From an uncultured Collinsella sp. (GTDB lineage Bacteria; Actinomycetota; Coriobacteriia; Coriobacteriales; Coriobacteriaceae): a DNA stretch of 59,536 nt. A program made the position numbers and the translations under genes. The notes under the pieces are model-generated. The model was not told the DNA's origin. It was given only the letters and a program-made list of their open reading frames with translations, and did not search any database. This document shows, piece after piece, positions 36,302-44,372 of the stretch (the stretch's first letter is position 1; each line of letters begins with the position of its first letter). Location of the stretch: the NCBI GenBank assembly GCA_905209455.1, contig CAJLTA010000014.1, positions 1 to 59,536 of the forward strand, written 5' to 3'.

Positions 36302-37486
36302 GTGGCTAAGGCTAAGGCTAAAGCGAAGAAAAAGACGACGGGGGCGCGGGCTAAGCGCGATCGTCGTCGGAAGCTTGCGACCGAGGCCCCCGCGTCTGCC
36401 GAGGAGTTGTTGGCGAGCGTACCGGGGCTCGATGCGCTGCAGGATGTCCCGGCGTTTGATGATCTGCCGGTCGATGAAGCCCAGCAGACTGCCTTTGATG
36501 ATTTCTGCGCACATGCCGAGGAGCCCGAGCAGATGCGGCTGGGTGCCGTTATTCGCCTGGATCGCGGGTTTCCGCTGGTGGCGACTGCCGACGATACCTT
36601 CCGCGCCGAGCATGCCGTGGGGTTTGCCAAGTCGCGCGGCGAGGACGAGGTCCTGCTGCCTGCCGTGGGCGACCGTGTGGCGGTGCGCCGCGCTCCCGGG
36701 CACGATATGGGCGTGATTGAGTGCGTGCTGCCGCGCCGTACGAGCTTTGAGCGTTGGCGCGGCCGTGCCCGTGGAGAGCGCCAGGTGCTCTGCTCCAACG
36801 TGGATAGCGTGCTAATCGTGCAGGCGCTCGGTGCCGGTGAGGTGCTGCTCGACCGCGTGGCGCGCTCGCTGGTGTTGGCGCTTGACTGCGATGCCGAGCC
36901 GGTGGTGGTGCTTACCAAAGCTGACCGCTGCGATGCCGAGGAGCTCGAGCGCGATCTGGACCGCGTGCGCCGCCTGGTGGGTCCGGACGTGCGCGTGATC
37001 GTGACGTCCTCTGCCGAGGGCCGCGGCCTGGACGAGGTCCGTGCCTGCGTGCCTGCCGGGAGCTGCGCCATGATTCTGGGCGAGTCGGGTGCCGGCAAGT
37101 CGACGCTGCTCAATGCACTGCTGGGCCACGATACGTTGGCGACCGGCGGTGTGCGCGAACGCGACGACCAGGGCCGTCACACTACCGTCGCGCGCGTGAT
37201 GGTGGCGCTGCCGGGCGACGCCGGCGTGATCGCCGATGCCCCGGGCCTGCGCAGTCTACCGCTCGTGGGTCACGAGCGGGGTCTGGCGCGCGCCTTCCCC
37301 GAGATTGTCGAGGCATCGCGCGCGTGCCGGTTTGGCGATTGCACACATACCCATGAGCCGGGCTGCGCCGTTCGCGAGGCCGAGGACGCCGGGCAGATCG
37401 ACAGCCTGCGGCTGGAAACGTTCCAAAACCTGGCGTCATCCATGCGCGTGAGCGCTCAAATACTCGATCCCGATGTTCATCTGTAA
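36302..37486 (+). CDS. rsgA: Ribosome small-subunit-dependent GTPase A
   Basis: A circularly permuted GTPase that helps late 30S subunit maturation. The 394-residue protein has an OB-fold region (about 75-170), then the permuted G motifs: G4 VVVLTKADRC, G1 ILGESGAGKSTLLNAL and G3 DAPGLRSL. The C-terminal zinc knuckle (CRFGDCTHTHEPGCAV) completes it. A Lys/Ala/Arg-rich N-terminal extension of about 70 residues is unusual for the family and may contact rRNA. The GTG at 36302 has GGGAGG six bases upstream; the frame is open from 36188 but lacks support there. Confidence 0.93.
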   Translation: MAKAKAKAKKKTTGARAKRDRRRKLATEAPASAEELLASVPGLDALQDVPAFDDLPVDEAQQTAFDDFCAHAEEPEQMRLGAVIRLDRGFPLVATADDTFRAEHAVGFAKSRGEDEVLLPAVGDRVAVRRAPGHDMGVIECVLPRRTSFERWRGRARGERQVLCSNVDSVLIVQALGAGEVLLDRVARSLVLALDCDAEPVVVLTKADRCDAEELERDLDRVRRLVGPDVRVIVTSSAEGRGLDEVRACVPAGSCAMILGESGAGKSTLLNALLGHDTLATGGVRERDDQGRHTTVARVMVALPGDAGVIADAPGLRSLPLVGHERGLARAFPEIVEASRACRFGDCTHTHEPGCAVREAEDAGQIDSLRLETFQNLASSMRVSAQILDPDVHL

Positions 37487-37504
37487 TTGATTTTTCCTAT
37501 GACA

Positions 37505-37538
37505 GCCGTCTCCCAACTGTTCGGGAGACGGCTTTTTT
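37505..37538 (+). terminator. Intrinsic terminator of rsgA
   Basis: A 10-bp perfect stem (GCCGTCTCCC / GGGAGACGGC), an 8-base loop and TTTTTT, starting 18 bases after the rsgA stop. The remaining ~200 bases before cpaB hold a GCTGACC/GGTCAGC inverted repeat near 37572-37617 and presumably the tad promoter. Confidence 0.95.
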
Positions 37539-37738
37539 GCTGCGGAAAAGCCTCGAAACATGCAGTTTGCTGACGTGCTGACCAAAACCTTGCCATGAGC
37601 TTGACGGGCTGGTCAGCTTTTGGTCGGCGATTGGTTTGACATCGAAAACCAAGATCGCGATTGCGCCGCTTTGCACTCTGACCGCCCAGACAATGGTGGT
37701 ACGGGCATTCGCCCGGCACTGCCATGAGAGGAGCGGCC

Positions 37739-38398
37739 GTGAACAAGAGCAAGCGCATCGCCATCAGTCTGGTCGCGGGCGTGCTCGCTGCTCTGCTCTG
37801 CATGGTTTACGGCTCGTAGATCCGCTCGCAAGCCGAACAGGTCCAGGCTGAGACCTTGGCCAAGTACGGTGGCGATCGCGTCGAGGTATGCGTCGCGGCG
37901 CGCGATATCGATGTGGGCGAGACCCTCGATGAGACCAATGTCATAACCCAGGAATGGCTGACGAGCCTGCTGCCGCGTGACGCGGCGACCGAGCTGCGCC
38001 AGGTGCGCGGCGACGTGACGACTTCGCGTATTCCCAAAAACGCCGTGATCTGCAATGTCTACACCAAGGCCGAGAGCCACAAGCTCGAGGTGCCTAAGGG
38101 CAAGGTCGCCGTTTCGGTGGCGGTCGATGCCGAGCACTCGGTCGGCGGTGCCACGGGCGTGGGCAGCTATGTGGACGTGTACGTGCAAAAAGATGGCGTA
38201 ACCGATCGACTGTGCGGCGCGCACGTGATCGATACCAGTGAGAATTCCGGTGCCACGCGCGAGGGCAAGATCGAATGGGTGACGCTGGCGGCTGACCCCG
38301 AAGACGTCAAGGAACTGCTGGGAGCCTCGGGCAAGGGAACGGTCAGCTTGACGATTCCCGCCACGGCGCGCGGCAAAAAGAGCGGAGGCGACGAGTGA
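37739..38398 (+). pseudogene. cpaB-like (SAF domain) Flp pilus assembly gene, interrupted by an in-frame amber codon
   Basis: A GTG start with GAGAGGAG six bases upstream opens a frame encoding 26 residues (basic start, then the hydrophobic anchor ISLVAGVLAALLCMVYGS). It then meets TAG at 37817-37819. The same frame continues IRSQAEQVQAETLAKYGG into an intact SAF-domain body (VEVCVAARDIDVGETLDETNVITQEW) through to 38398. CpaB normally has exactly this layout: N-terminal anchor plus periplasmic/extracytoplasmic SAF domains. One base change would restore it. Without readthrough only an unanchored product from TTG 37856 could be made. The gene heads the tad operon; the stop overlaps the ATG of tadZ (GTGATG). 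Confidence 0.8.
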
Positions 38399-40047
38399 TG
38401 AAGGCGATCTGGCTTGCGTGCTGCGCGTGCGGCGATTACGGGCTGTTGCAGCAGGAAGTCGAGGGCCGTGATGCGGGTGCACAGGTGCTTCGCGTGGGTG
38501 ACCTGGACGGGCTGGTTTCCATGGCGCGGGCGTTTCCGTCGCGCCGCGGGGCTGCCATCATCGCGGCGTCTCTGTTTGATATCGAAGATGTGCGCAAGAC
38601 TGTTGCGCGCCTGACGGCCGAAGGCCGCGTGAGTCGCGTGGTCGTGTTGATAGAAGCGCTCGATCCGTCGGATATCGAGGGACTGTTTCGCGCGGGGGCG
38701 ACCGAGGTCATCGCTGCGCACAGTATATGCGGCAACGGGCGCGCGGGCGAGGGAGCGGTTGATTCCGATCGGCGCATGACGATTGAGCCCGATGCTTTTG
38801 TTGATAGGGAACCCGGGGCGCCTCGCGCTACAAGAGGCCCGCGTGTTGATGATTATGGAAAAGCGGAAGCCGAGCATGGTCGGCGCCCCCGGAACCCCCT
38901 TGTATACGATGACGCTGGAGGGCCGGCACAGCATGCTGGCGACTCCCCGGCTGTAGATATGGGATACGTGCACGGCGTGAATCTGGCGGATGAACTCGAC
39001 GAAGTTGAGGGCTTTGCCGGGTGCGGCGAGTTGTCGCTGATGCAGCATGAGCAGATTGCACAGAACGAGCCTGCCTTGCAGACCGAACAAGCTGCCATGC
39101 CGGCTTGGACGCAGCGTGTGGTTGCGGCGGGGGAGACGGGGACGCTGTCGCCGACGCCCGCCCCGCCGCCTCCGATGCCGCCGGCAGACGCTGCCGCTCC
39201 GCAGCATCGAGCTCCGGTCATCTGCGCCATTTCGGGTTCGGGCGGTTGCGGCAAGTCGACGATCGTTGCCACCATGGCACACACATCGTCGCTGTTGGGC
39301 TTGCGTGCCGCCGTGCTCGACCTGGACCTGATGTTTGGAAACCTTTACGACTTGTTAGGCGTCGATGCTCCGCGCGATATGGCGGCACTTATCGAGCCGG
39401 CGGCGGCGGGCGCGCTCACCGAGCCGGATATCGTAGCCACATCGATGCGCGTGGCGCCAGGCGTTACGCTCTGGGGTCCCGTTGCGGCGCCCGAGCAAGC
39501 CGAGCTCATGGCACGTCCGGTGGAGCTACTGCTTGATGTTTTGCGTCGCGAATCCGACGTAGTCTTTATCGATACCTCGGTCTTTTGGGGCGACGCCGTG
39601 GCGGCTGCGGTGGCGGCGAGCGACCGCTGCCTGATCGTTGGCGATGTTGCGGTGTCGTCCGCGACATCGGCGTCGCGCGTCATTGAACTGGCAAGTCGAG
39701 TAGGTGTGCCGCGCACGCGCATGAGCGCCGTGTTCAACCGGTTCGGTGCGCGCGGGGCAGACGAGGACGTCGCCATGCGCTTTGAGATTGCCTGTGCGTT
39801 GAGCTCCAAGATTCGTATCGCCGATGGCGGGCAGGATCTCGCCGCGCTCATGGCGTTTGGGCGCGCTGATGAGGCAGTGGGGCAGACCAGCGCTTTTGCG
39901 ACCAGCGTGCGCGAGGCCACGCGCGAGATGCTCGTGGAACTGGGGTGCGCCGTCGGCCCTTGGAGCGATATGGTCGCCGACCGTGCAACGCGCACCGAAC
40001 GCCCGCGTATCCGCCTTCCCTGGTCGCGCGAGGGTGATCAGCGATGA
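38398..40047 (+). CDS. tadZ: TadZ/CpaE-like pilus localisation ATPase
   Basis: A 549-residue MinD/ParA-superfamily ATPase that positions Tad pilus machines. An N-terminal receiver-like domain (about 1-120) and a long Pro/Ala/Glu-rich linker (about 140-275) precede the ATPase domain. That domain shows the deviant Walker A SGSGGCGKSTIVA, LDLDLMFGNLYDLLG and VVFIDTSVFW. The gene overlaps its neighbours on both sides by a few bases, so it is coupled to cpaB and tadA. Confidence 0.88.
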   Translation: MKAIWLACCACGDYGLLQQEVEGRDAGAQVLRVGDLDGLVSMARAFPSRRGAAIIAASLFDIEDVRKTVARLTAEGRVSRVVVLIEALDPSDIEGLFRAGATEVIAAHSICGNGRAGEGAVDSDRRMTIEPDAFVDREPGAPRATRGPRVDDYGKAEAEHGRRPRNPLVYDDAGGPAQHAGDSPAVDMGYVHGVNLADELDEVEGFAGCGELSLMQHEQIAQNEPALQTEQAAMPAWTQRVVAAGETGTLSPTPAPPPPMPPADAAAPQHRAPVICAISGSGGCGKSTIVATMAHTSSLLGLRAAVLDLDLMFGNLYDLLGVDAPRDMAALIEPAAAGALTEPDIVATSMRVAPGVTLWGPVAAPEQAELMARPVELLLDVLRRESDVVFIDTSVFWGDAVAAAVAASDRCLIVGDVAVSSATSASRVIELASRVGVPRTRMSAVFNRFGARGADEDVAMRFEIACALSSKIRIADGGQDLAALMAFGRADEAVGQTSAFATSVREATREMLVELGCAVGPWSDMVADRATRTERPRIRLPWSREGDQR

Positions 40048-41372
40048 GCCTGCAAACGAGGATTAAGGCTGCCGGCGCTGCAGCGGCGGCAGCTCCTGTA
40101 GATGCGGGGCGTCGCCGCGCGGTGAAACGACGCACTAAGCGCGCCGTGATGGACCGCATGGGTTACGACGAAGTGGCGCGTATCAGCGCCTATATCGACC
40201 CGGTACTTGCCCGCTCGGAATTGCGTCCCGCGGTGGAGGCGGCGCTCAATGTTGAGGAGCCGACCGATCTCGCGACGCCCGAGCGCGAGACCATCATCGA
40301 CGAGATTTTGGATGACGTGGTGGGCTTGGGGCCGTTGCAGCCGCTCATCGAGGACGACACCGTTACCGAGATCATGATCAACGGCTGCCGCTCGGCCTTC
40401 TTTGAACGCGGCGGCGTCTTGTACCCCATCGAGCATGCGTTTGAGGATGATGAGCAGATCCGTGTGCTTATCGACCGCATCATCTCGCCACTTGGCCGCC
40501 GTATCGACGAGCGCAGCCCCATCGTCAACGCCCGCCTCAAAACGGGCTATCGCGTCAACGCGGTGATTCCGCCTGTGGCGATTGACGGACCGATTCTCAC
40601 CATCCGACAGTTCTCGGACCGCATCTGCTCGCTGGACGAGCTTGTGGGGCTGGGGTCGCTGCCGCTTTGGTATGCGCAGCTGCTGTCATGCGCGGTGTCG
40701 CTGAGACAGGACCTGGCGGTTGCGGGAGGCACGGGATCTGGTAAGACCACCCTGCTCAACGCGTTGTCATGCGAGATTTCCACCGGCGAGCGCATCGTGA
40801 CGATCGAGGACTCTGCCGAGCTCAAGTTTGCGCATCATCCACACGTGGTGCGTCTAGAGGCGCGCGAGGCTTCAATTGAGGGCGAGGGCGCGGTGACGAT
40901 CCGCGACCTGGTGACCAATGCCCTGCGCATGCGCCCCGACCGCATCGTGGTGGGTGAGGTGCGCGGTGCTGAGTGCTGCGACATGTTGCAGGCCATGAAC
41001 ACGGGCCACGACGGGTCGCTCACCACACTTCATGCGGGCTCAGAACAGGAGACCGTGGTGCGTCTGACGTTGCTTGCACGTTATGGCATCGATCTGCCGA
41101 GCGAGCTCATCGAGGAGCAGATTGCCATGGCGCTCGACGGCATCGTGATGTCCGAGCGCCACGCCGATGGCAGGCGCTTCGTCTCCTCGTATTCGGGGGT
41201 GCGTCGCGCCGCGTCGGGCGGCGTAGAGCTCGAGCGCTATGTGACTTTCGATGCCGCCGAGCGCACCTGGACGCTTGACCGCGAGCCGCCGTTTATCGCA
41301 GAAGGCCTGCGGTCGGGGACGCTCACACAAGAGGAGGTGGACGAATGGAGGTCGCTGTGCCCCTCGTCGTAG
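40044..41372 (+). CDS. tadA: TadA/CpaF-family secretion ATPase
   Basis: A 442-residue hexameric ATPase that powers Flp pilus assembly and retraction. The N-terminal domain is followed by VVGLGPLQPLIEDDTVTEIMINGC. Walker A is GGTGSGKTTLLNAL, the Asp box ERIVTIEDSAEL, Walker B RPDRIVVGEVRGAE, and the His box GHDGSLTTLHAGS. All family motifs are intact. The ATG overlaps the tadZ stop (ATGA). Confidence 0.95.
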   Translation: MSLQTRIKAAGAAAAAAPVDAGRRRAVKRRTKRAVMDRMGYDEVARISAYIDPVLARSELRPAVEAALNVEEPTDLATPERETIIDEILDDVVGLGPLQPLIEDDTVTEIMINGCRSAFFERGGVLYPIEHAFEDDEQIRVLIDRIISPLGRRIDERSPIVNARLKTGYRVNAVIPPVAIDGPILTIRQFSDRICSLDELVGLGSLPLWYAQLLSCAVSLRQDLAVAGGTGSGKTTLLNALSCEISTGERIVTIEDSAELKFAHHPHVVRLEAREASIEGEGAVTIRDLVTNALRMRPDRIVVGEVRGAECCDMLQAMNTGHDGSLTTLHAGSEQETVVRLTLLARYGIDLPSELIEEQIAMALDGIVMSERHADGRRFVSSYSGVRRAASGGVELERYVTFDAAERTWTLDREPPFIAEGLRSGTLTQEEVDEWRSLCPSS

Positions 41373-42271
41373 GGGGTTTGGCAGGGTTTTCTGTAGCGAC
41401 GGCGTGCGGGGCGGAACCTCGTGTGCCGCAGGTGCCGCCGGCGGAGCTGGCGCGTCAGGCGCTCGAGACGGTGGCAGAGAAACTGCCGCGTGAGCTGGTG
41501 GAAAACGATCTGCTGAAAAAGATCGCCCGTTCGTGGGCATCGCTGGCTCCGGCGCATCGCCTTGGCCTCGTGATCGAAGATGCTTCGGGGCGTTTGGCGT
41601 TTCTGCTGCTCTCGAGCGGTGTCTGCTGCATTTTACTAACGATGGTGTCGTTATCGCCCCTCGGATTTGCCTTGGGACTTGTTGCTCCGATTGCCGTTGG
41701 CGCCGCTCGGGATGGCTTTGAGAGCCGGCGCGAGCAACACGATGCAGAAGAGGCCATGCCCGAGGCGTTTACCGCACTTTCCATGTCGCTTGCCTCGGGA
41801 CATTCGCTGGCTCAGGGCATGCGCTTTGTGGGCGCTCATGCGCAAGAACCGGTGCATACCGAGTTTTTGCGGGTGGCGGCGGCGATCGATTGCGGCATCT
41901 CGGCGACCGACGCGCTCGATGACTTGCTCGTGCGCATCGACGCCCCCGGTCTTTCGCTTGTGACCTTGGCGCTTAAGGTGTCACAGCGCACCGGCGCTCC
42001 GCTTGCCGACTTACTGTCCGAGGCGTCGAGCATGGTGGGGGAGCGCATTGAGCTCAAGCGCCGCCTAGATGTTAAGACGTCGCAGGCCCGCATGTCTGCG
42101 CATATGGTCGCGGCGATGCCGACGGGCATGTGCGCGGTGTTGGCGCTGCTTTCGGCAGATTTTCGTCGCGGTCTTGCGACGCCTGCCGGCGCGGGCGCTG
42201 TGGTGTTGGGTCTTGCCCTCAACGCCGTTGCCCTGGTGGTTATCAGGCGCATTATGCGGGTGGAGCTATGA
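41345..42271 (+). CDS. tadB: TadB-like inner-membrane platform protein (type II secretion F family)
   Basis: A 308-residue membrane protein. An N-terminal membrane-associated region and two hydrophobic pairs flank the T2SSF domain (about 135-265: PEAFTALSMSLASGHSLAQGMRFV). It forms the assembly platform with TadC. The ATG at 41345 overlaps the 3' end of tadA by 28 bases and follows GAGGAGG, which supports coupling. Confidence 0.88.
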   Translation: MEVAVPLVVGGLAGFSVATACGAEPRVPQVPPAELARQALETVAEKLPRELVENDLLKKIARSWASLAPAHRLGLVIEDASGRLAFLLLSSGVCCILLTMVSLSPLGFALGLVAPIAVGAARDGFESRREQHDAEEAMPEAFTALSMSLASGHSLAQGMRFVGAHAQEPVHTEFLRVAAAIDCGISATDALDDLLVRIDAPGLSLVTLALKVSQRTGAPLADLLSEASSMVGERIELKRRLDVKTSQARMSAHMVAAMPTGMCAVLALLSADFRRGLATPAGAGAVVLGLALNAVALVVIRRIMRVEL

Positions 42272-42909
42272 GCGCCCCGGTTGCAGTTGCGGCTTGCCTG
42301 TGCGCTCTGAGTGTATTTGTCGCGACGGGTTTGGATCGGGCGGATGCACGCAAGATCGCAGAGGCCTGCAAGCGCGAGGCGGTGCTGGTCGCTGCCGCGG
42401 GTCGCTCGGTGGTCGATGCTCTGACCGCGCGAATGAAGGGCGCGGTTGGAGCGGGCGGCCCGGCGCGAGTGTCGCTCGGCGAAGTGTCCGAGATGATCGA
42501 TGTTGTGCGCTTGGGTCTTTCGGCCGGTCTTTCGTTTGATGCGGCGCTTGAGATTTTCTGCGCCAACCGCCGGTCAGTGCTGGCTCTTCGACTTGAGCGG
42601 GCCTGCATGGCGTGGCAGGTGGGCGTGGGCACGCGTGAGGACGAGTTGTTGGCCGCCGCGCGCGACCTGGACGTGCGAGCGCTCGAGACCTTTGCCATCA
42701 CGGTGGGACAGGCGCTCGCCCTGGGTGCCCCACTTGCCGAGACACTGGCCGCTCAAAGTCGCGAGATCCGTGCGGCTCATCGCGCCGCGGTCGAGCGCGA
42801 GATCGAGCGTGCGCCCGTCAAGCTGCTGATTCCCACCGGCACACTCATCTTGCCGGCGTTGCTTCTGTCCATATTGGGCCCGCTGTTGGGAGCAGGCGGG
42901 ATGATGTAG
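42268..42909 (+). CDS. tadC: TadC-like inner-membrane platform protein (type II secretion F family)
   Basis: A 213-residue protein with an N-terminal hydrophobic helix, the F domain (EMIDVVRLGLSAGLSFDAALEIF) and two C-terminal helices ending in LILPALLLSILGPLLGAGG. It is somewhat shorter than TadB, as usual. The ATG overlaps the tadB stop (ATGA). The frame is open upstream to 42130, but that is the shadow of tadB. Confidence 0.86.
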   Translation: MSAPVAVAACLCALSVFVATGLDRADARKIAEACKREAVLVAAAGRSVVDALTARMKGAVGAGGPARVSLGEVSEMIDVVRLGLSAGLSFDAALEIFCANRRSVLALRLERACMAWQVGVGTREDELLAAARDLDVRALETFAITVGQALALGAPLAETLAAQSREIRAAHRAAVEREIERAPVKLLIPTGTLILPALLLSILGPLLGAGGMM

Positions 42910-42919
42910 GGAGGAATAC

Positions 42920-43153
42920 ATGAACACGATGACTGACGTTGCTGGCAAGGTCTGGAGCTGGGCTGTTTGCCAGTCAATTCGCGCTCGCCAGCATGCCGGG
43001 GAGCTACTGCAGGAGGAGAGTGCGCAGGGCACCACCGAATACGCCATCTTGGTCGGCGTGCTCGTGGTGATCGCCATCATTGCCATTGTCGCATTTAAGG
43101 GCAAGGTCCAAGATCTATGGAACGCTATCAGCGAGGGCATCAACAGCCTGTAG
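42920..43153 (+). CDS. flp: Flp-family type IVb pilin
   Basis: A 77-residue prepilin, the likely major pilus subunit. A leader of about 35 residues ends EESA, followed by QGTTEYAILVGVLVVIAIIAIVAF. If cleaved after Ala, the mature protein has Glu at +5 and Tyr at +6, the rule for Flp pilins. The same A|Q-x-T-x-E junction recurs in three further genes of this operon. A gene for the processing peptidase is not in the window. GGGAGG lies seven bases before the ATG. Confidence 0.92.
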   Translation: MNTMTDVAGKVWSWAVCQSIRARQHAGELLQEESAQGTTEYAILVGVLVVIAIIAIVAFKGKVQDLWNAISEGINSL

Positions 43154-43680
43154 AGGGCGAGCGCCCCATCGGGGTGCTGCTGGTGTTTGCTTGCCTGACC
43201 GTGGCGATAGCGGCGGTGCTTTGGGGGCTTAACGCCGCGCGGCAGCAGCGTCCTGGGGCCGCCTTCGATTCGGGCTCAGATTCGGCGGTGGCGTCTCAAA
43301 AAGATGAGATGCGAGATGCGGACGATTCGGATGTCGCTGTCACGGCGCATACCTTTCTGCGGACGCTCGACAAGCGGTCTGGCACTGCGACGGATTCACC
43401 TGAGGACAACGCGATTGCGGTCCGGCTTGCATGGTCCGAGGACCGACCGATGACCGAGGCAGCGGCGGATATGTTACGCGCCTACCGCGAGGTGCCAACG
43501 GCCCAGCTCGCCCTGAGCGGCTATCTCGATAGTAAGGGCAACGTATGGGGCGCCATCGTGCGCGATGGGCGCGGCTGGGTCGATATGGTGACGGTTGCCG
43601 CGGATGCTGGCGATGCTTCGTGTCGTCTGCGCGCCGTGCGTCTGGTCCCGCAAACAATAAGCTCAAAGGAGGGATCGTGA
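43117..43680 (+). CDS. Unassigned membrane protein of the tad locus
   Basis: A 187-residue protein that I cannot assign. An N-terminal basic region and one membrane helix (GVLLVFACLTVAIAAVLWGL, about 19-38) precede an acidic linker. A C-terminal soluble part follows with TFLRTLDKRSG and LSGYLDSKGNVWGAIVRDGRGWVDMV. Its start overlaps the 3' end of flp by 37 bases, and its stop abuts the next pilin gene by one base. Both support a genuine coupled gene. It may be an accessory pilus or envelope factor specific to this lineage. Confidence 0.7.
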   Translation: MERYQRGHQQPVEGERPIGVLLVFACLTVAIAAVLWGLNAARQQRPGAAFDSGSDSAVASQKDEMRDADDSDVAVTAHTFLRTLDKRSGTATDSPEDNAIAVRLAWSEDRPMTEAAADMLRAYREVPTAQLALSGYLDSKGNVWGAIVRDGRGWVDMVTVAADAGDASCRLRAVRLVPQTISSKEGS

Positions 43681-43681
43681 A

Positions 43682-43900
43682 ATGCATGGCATTCTGCGTG
43701 AGGAATCTGCCCAGGCGACGGTCGAATACGCCATCGTCACGGTGGCGCTGTTATCGATCGTGCTGGCGATTGTGGGACTTTGGCGTGCTGGCACCGATGG
43801 ACGCTTGGCGGCGCTGGTTGAGCGGGCGGCATCCCATGGCGTTGCCTCGACGTCGGTTATCGACGCCGCTGCGGGCGCTAAGGACATCGCGTTGTATTGA
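43682..43900 (+). CDS. Small TadE/pilin-like protein
   Basis: A 72-residue protein: MHGILREESA, then QATVEYAIVTVALLSIVLAIVGLW. This is a prepilin-like leader, Glu +5/Tyr +6 after a predicted cleavage at Ala, and one helix. The remainder is a short polar tail. It could be a minor pilin. AAAGGAGGG is eight bases upstream. Its stop overlaps the presumed AUU start of the next gene. Confidence 0.8.
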   Translation: MHGILREESAQATVEYAIVTVALLSIVLAIVGLWRAGTDGRLAALVERAASHGVASTSVIDAAAGAKDIALY

Positions 43901-44372
43901 TATCGCGCGCGAGGACCGGGCGCAGTCTACGGTCGAGGCCGCTTTTTTGCTGCCGACGTTTCTGACGCTCATCCTTCTCGCACTGCAACCGGTGTGCCTG
44001 CTTTATACGCGCGCGGTCATGGAGTCTGCCGCCGCCGAGACCGCGCGGCTCATGACCACGACGACGGCGGAGGACGACGATCTTAAGGAGTTCACCCTCC
44101 GCCGGCTTGCCGCAGTGCCCAACGTTTCGATCTTTCATGCCGGCGGGCCGTTGTCGTGGGATGTCGAGCTTAGCCGGGCCGATGCGGGCGGCGTCTCGTC
44201 CGTGTCCGTTTCCGGCGAGGTCAAGCCGTTGCCTGTGATCGGTGCGTTTGCGCAGGTTATGGGTGGTACCGCCGAGGGCGGCTACGTTGAGCTCAAGGTC
44301 GATGTCTCGTATCAATCACGTCCCGAATGGCTGGAGGGAGATTATGATTCGTGGATTGCTGCATGGGATTAA
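43896..44372 (+). CDS. tadE: TadE-like pseudopilin, apparently with an AUU start
   Basis: A 158-residue protein with leader xDIAREDRA, cleavage site A|QSTVEAAF and hydrophobic stretch LLPTFLTLILLALQPVCLLY. A soluble tail with the TadE-typical TRAVMESAAAETARL follows. Comparison with sister genes (leader M...REE[SR]AQ) puts the start at 43896, where the codon is ATT. It overlaps the previous stop as ATTGA, exactly where ATGA overlaps are found elsewhere in the operon, and AAGGA lies 11 bases upstream. The nearest standard start is ATG 43837 inside the previous gene. Either AUU is used at low efficiency or the gene has lost its AUG. Confidence 0.8.
   Translation: MDIAREDRAQSTVEAAFLLPTFLTLILLALQPVCLLYTRAVMESAAAETARLMTTTTAEDDDLKEFTLRRLAAVPNVSIFHAGGPLSWDVELSRADAGGVSSVSVSGEVKPLPVIGAFAQVMGGTAEGGYVELKVDVSYQSRPEWLEGDYDSWIAAWD

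Noticed and set aside
37817..37819. Recoding of UAG as pyrrolysine in cpaB
   Set aside because: The codon sits at an anchor-domain junction with no catalytic need, and no pyl genes are visible. Mutation or simple read error is more likely.
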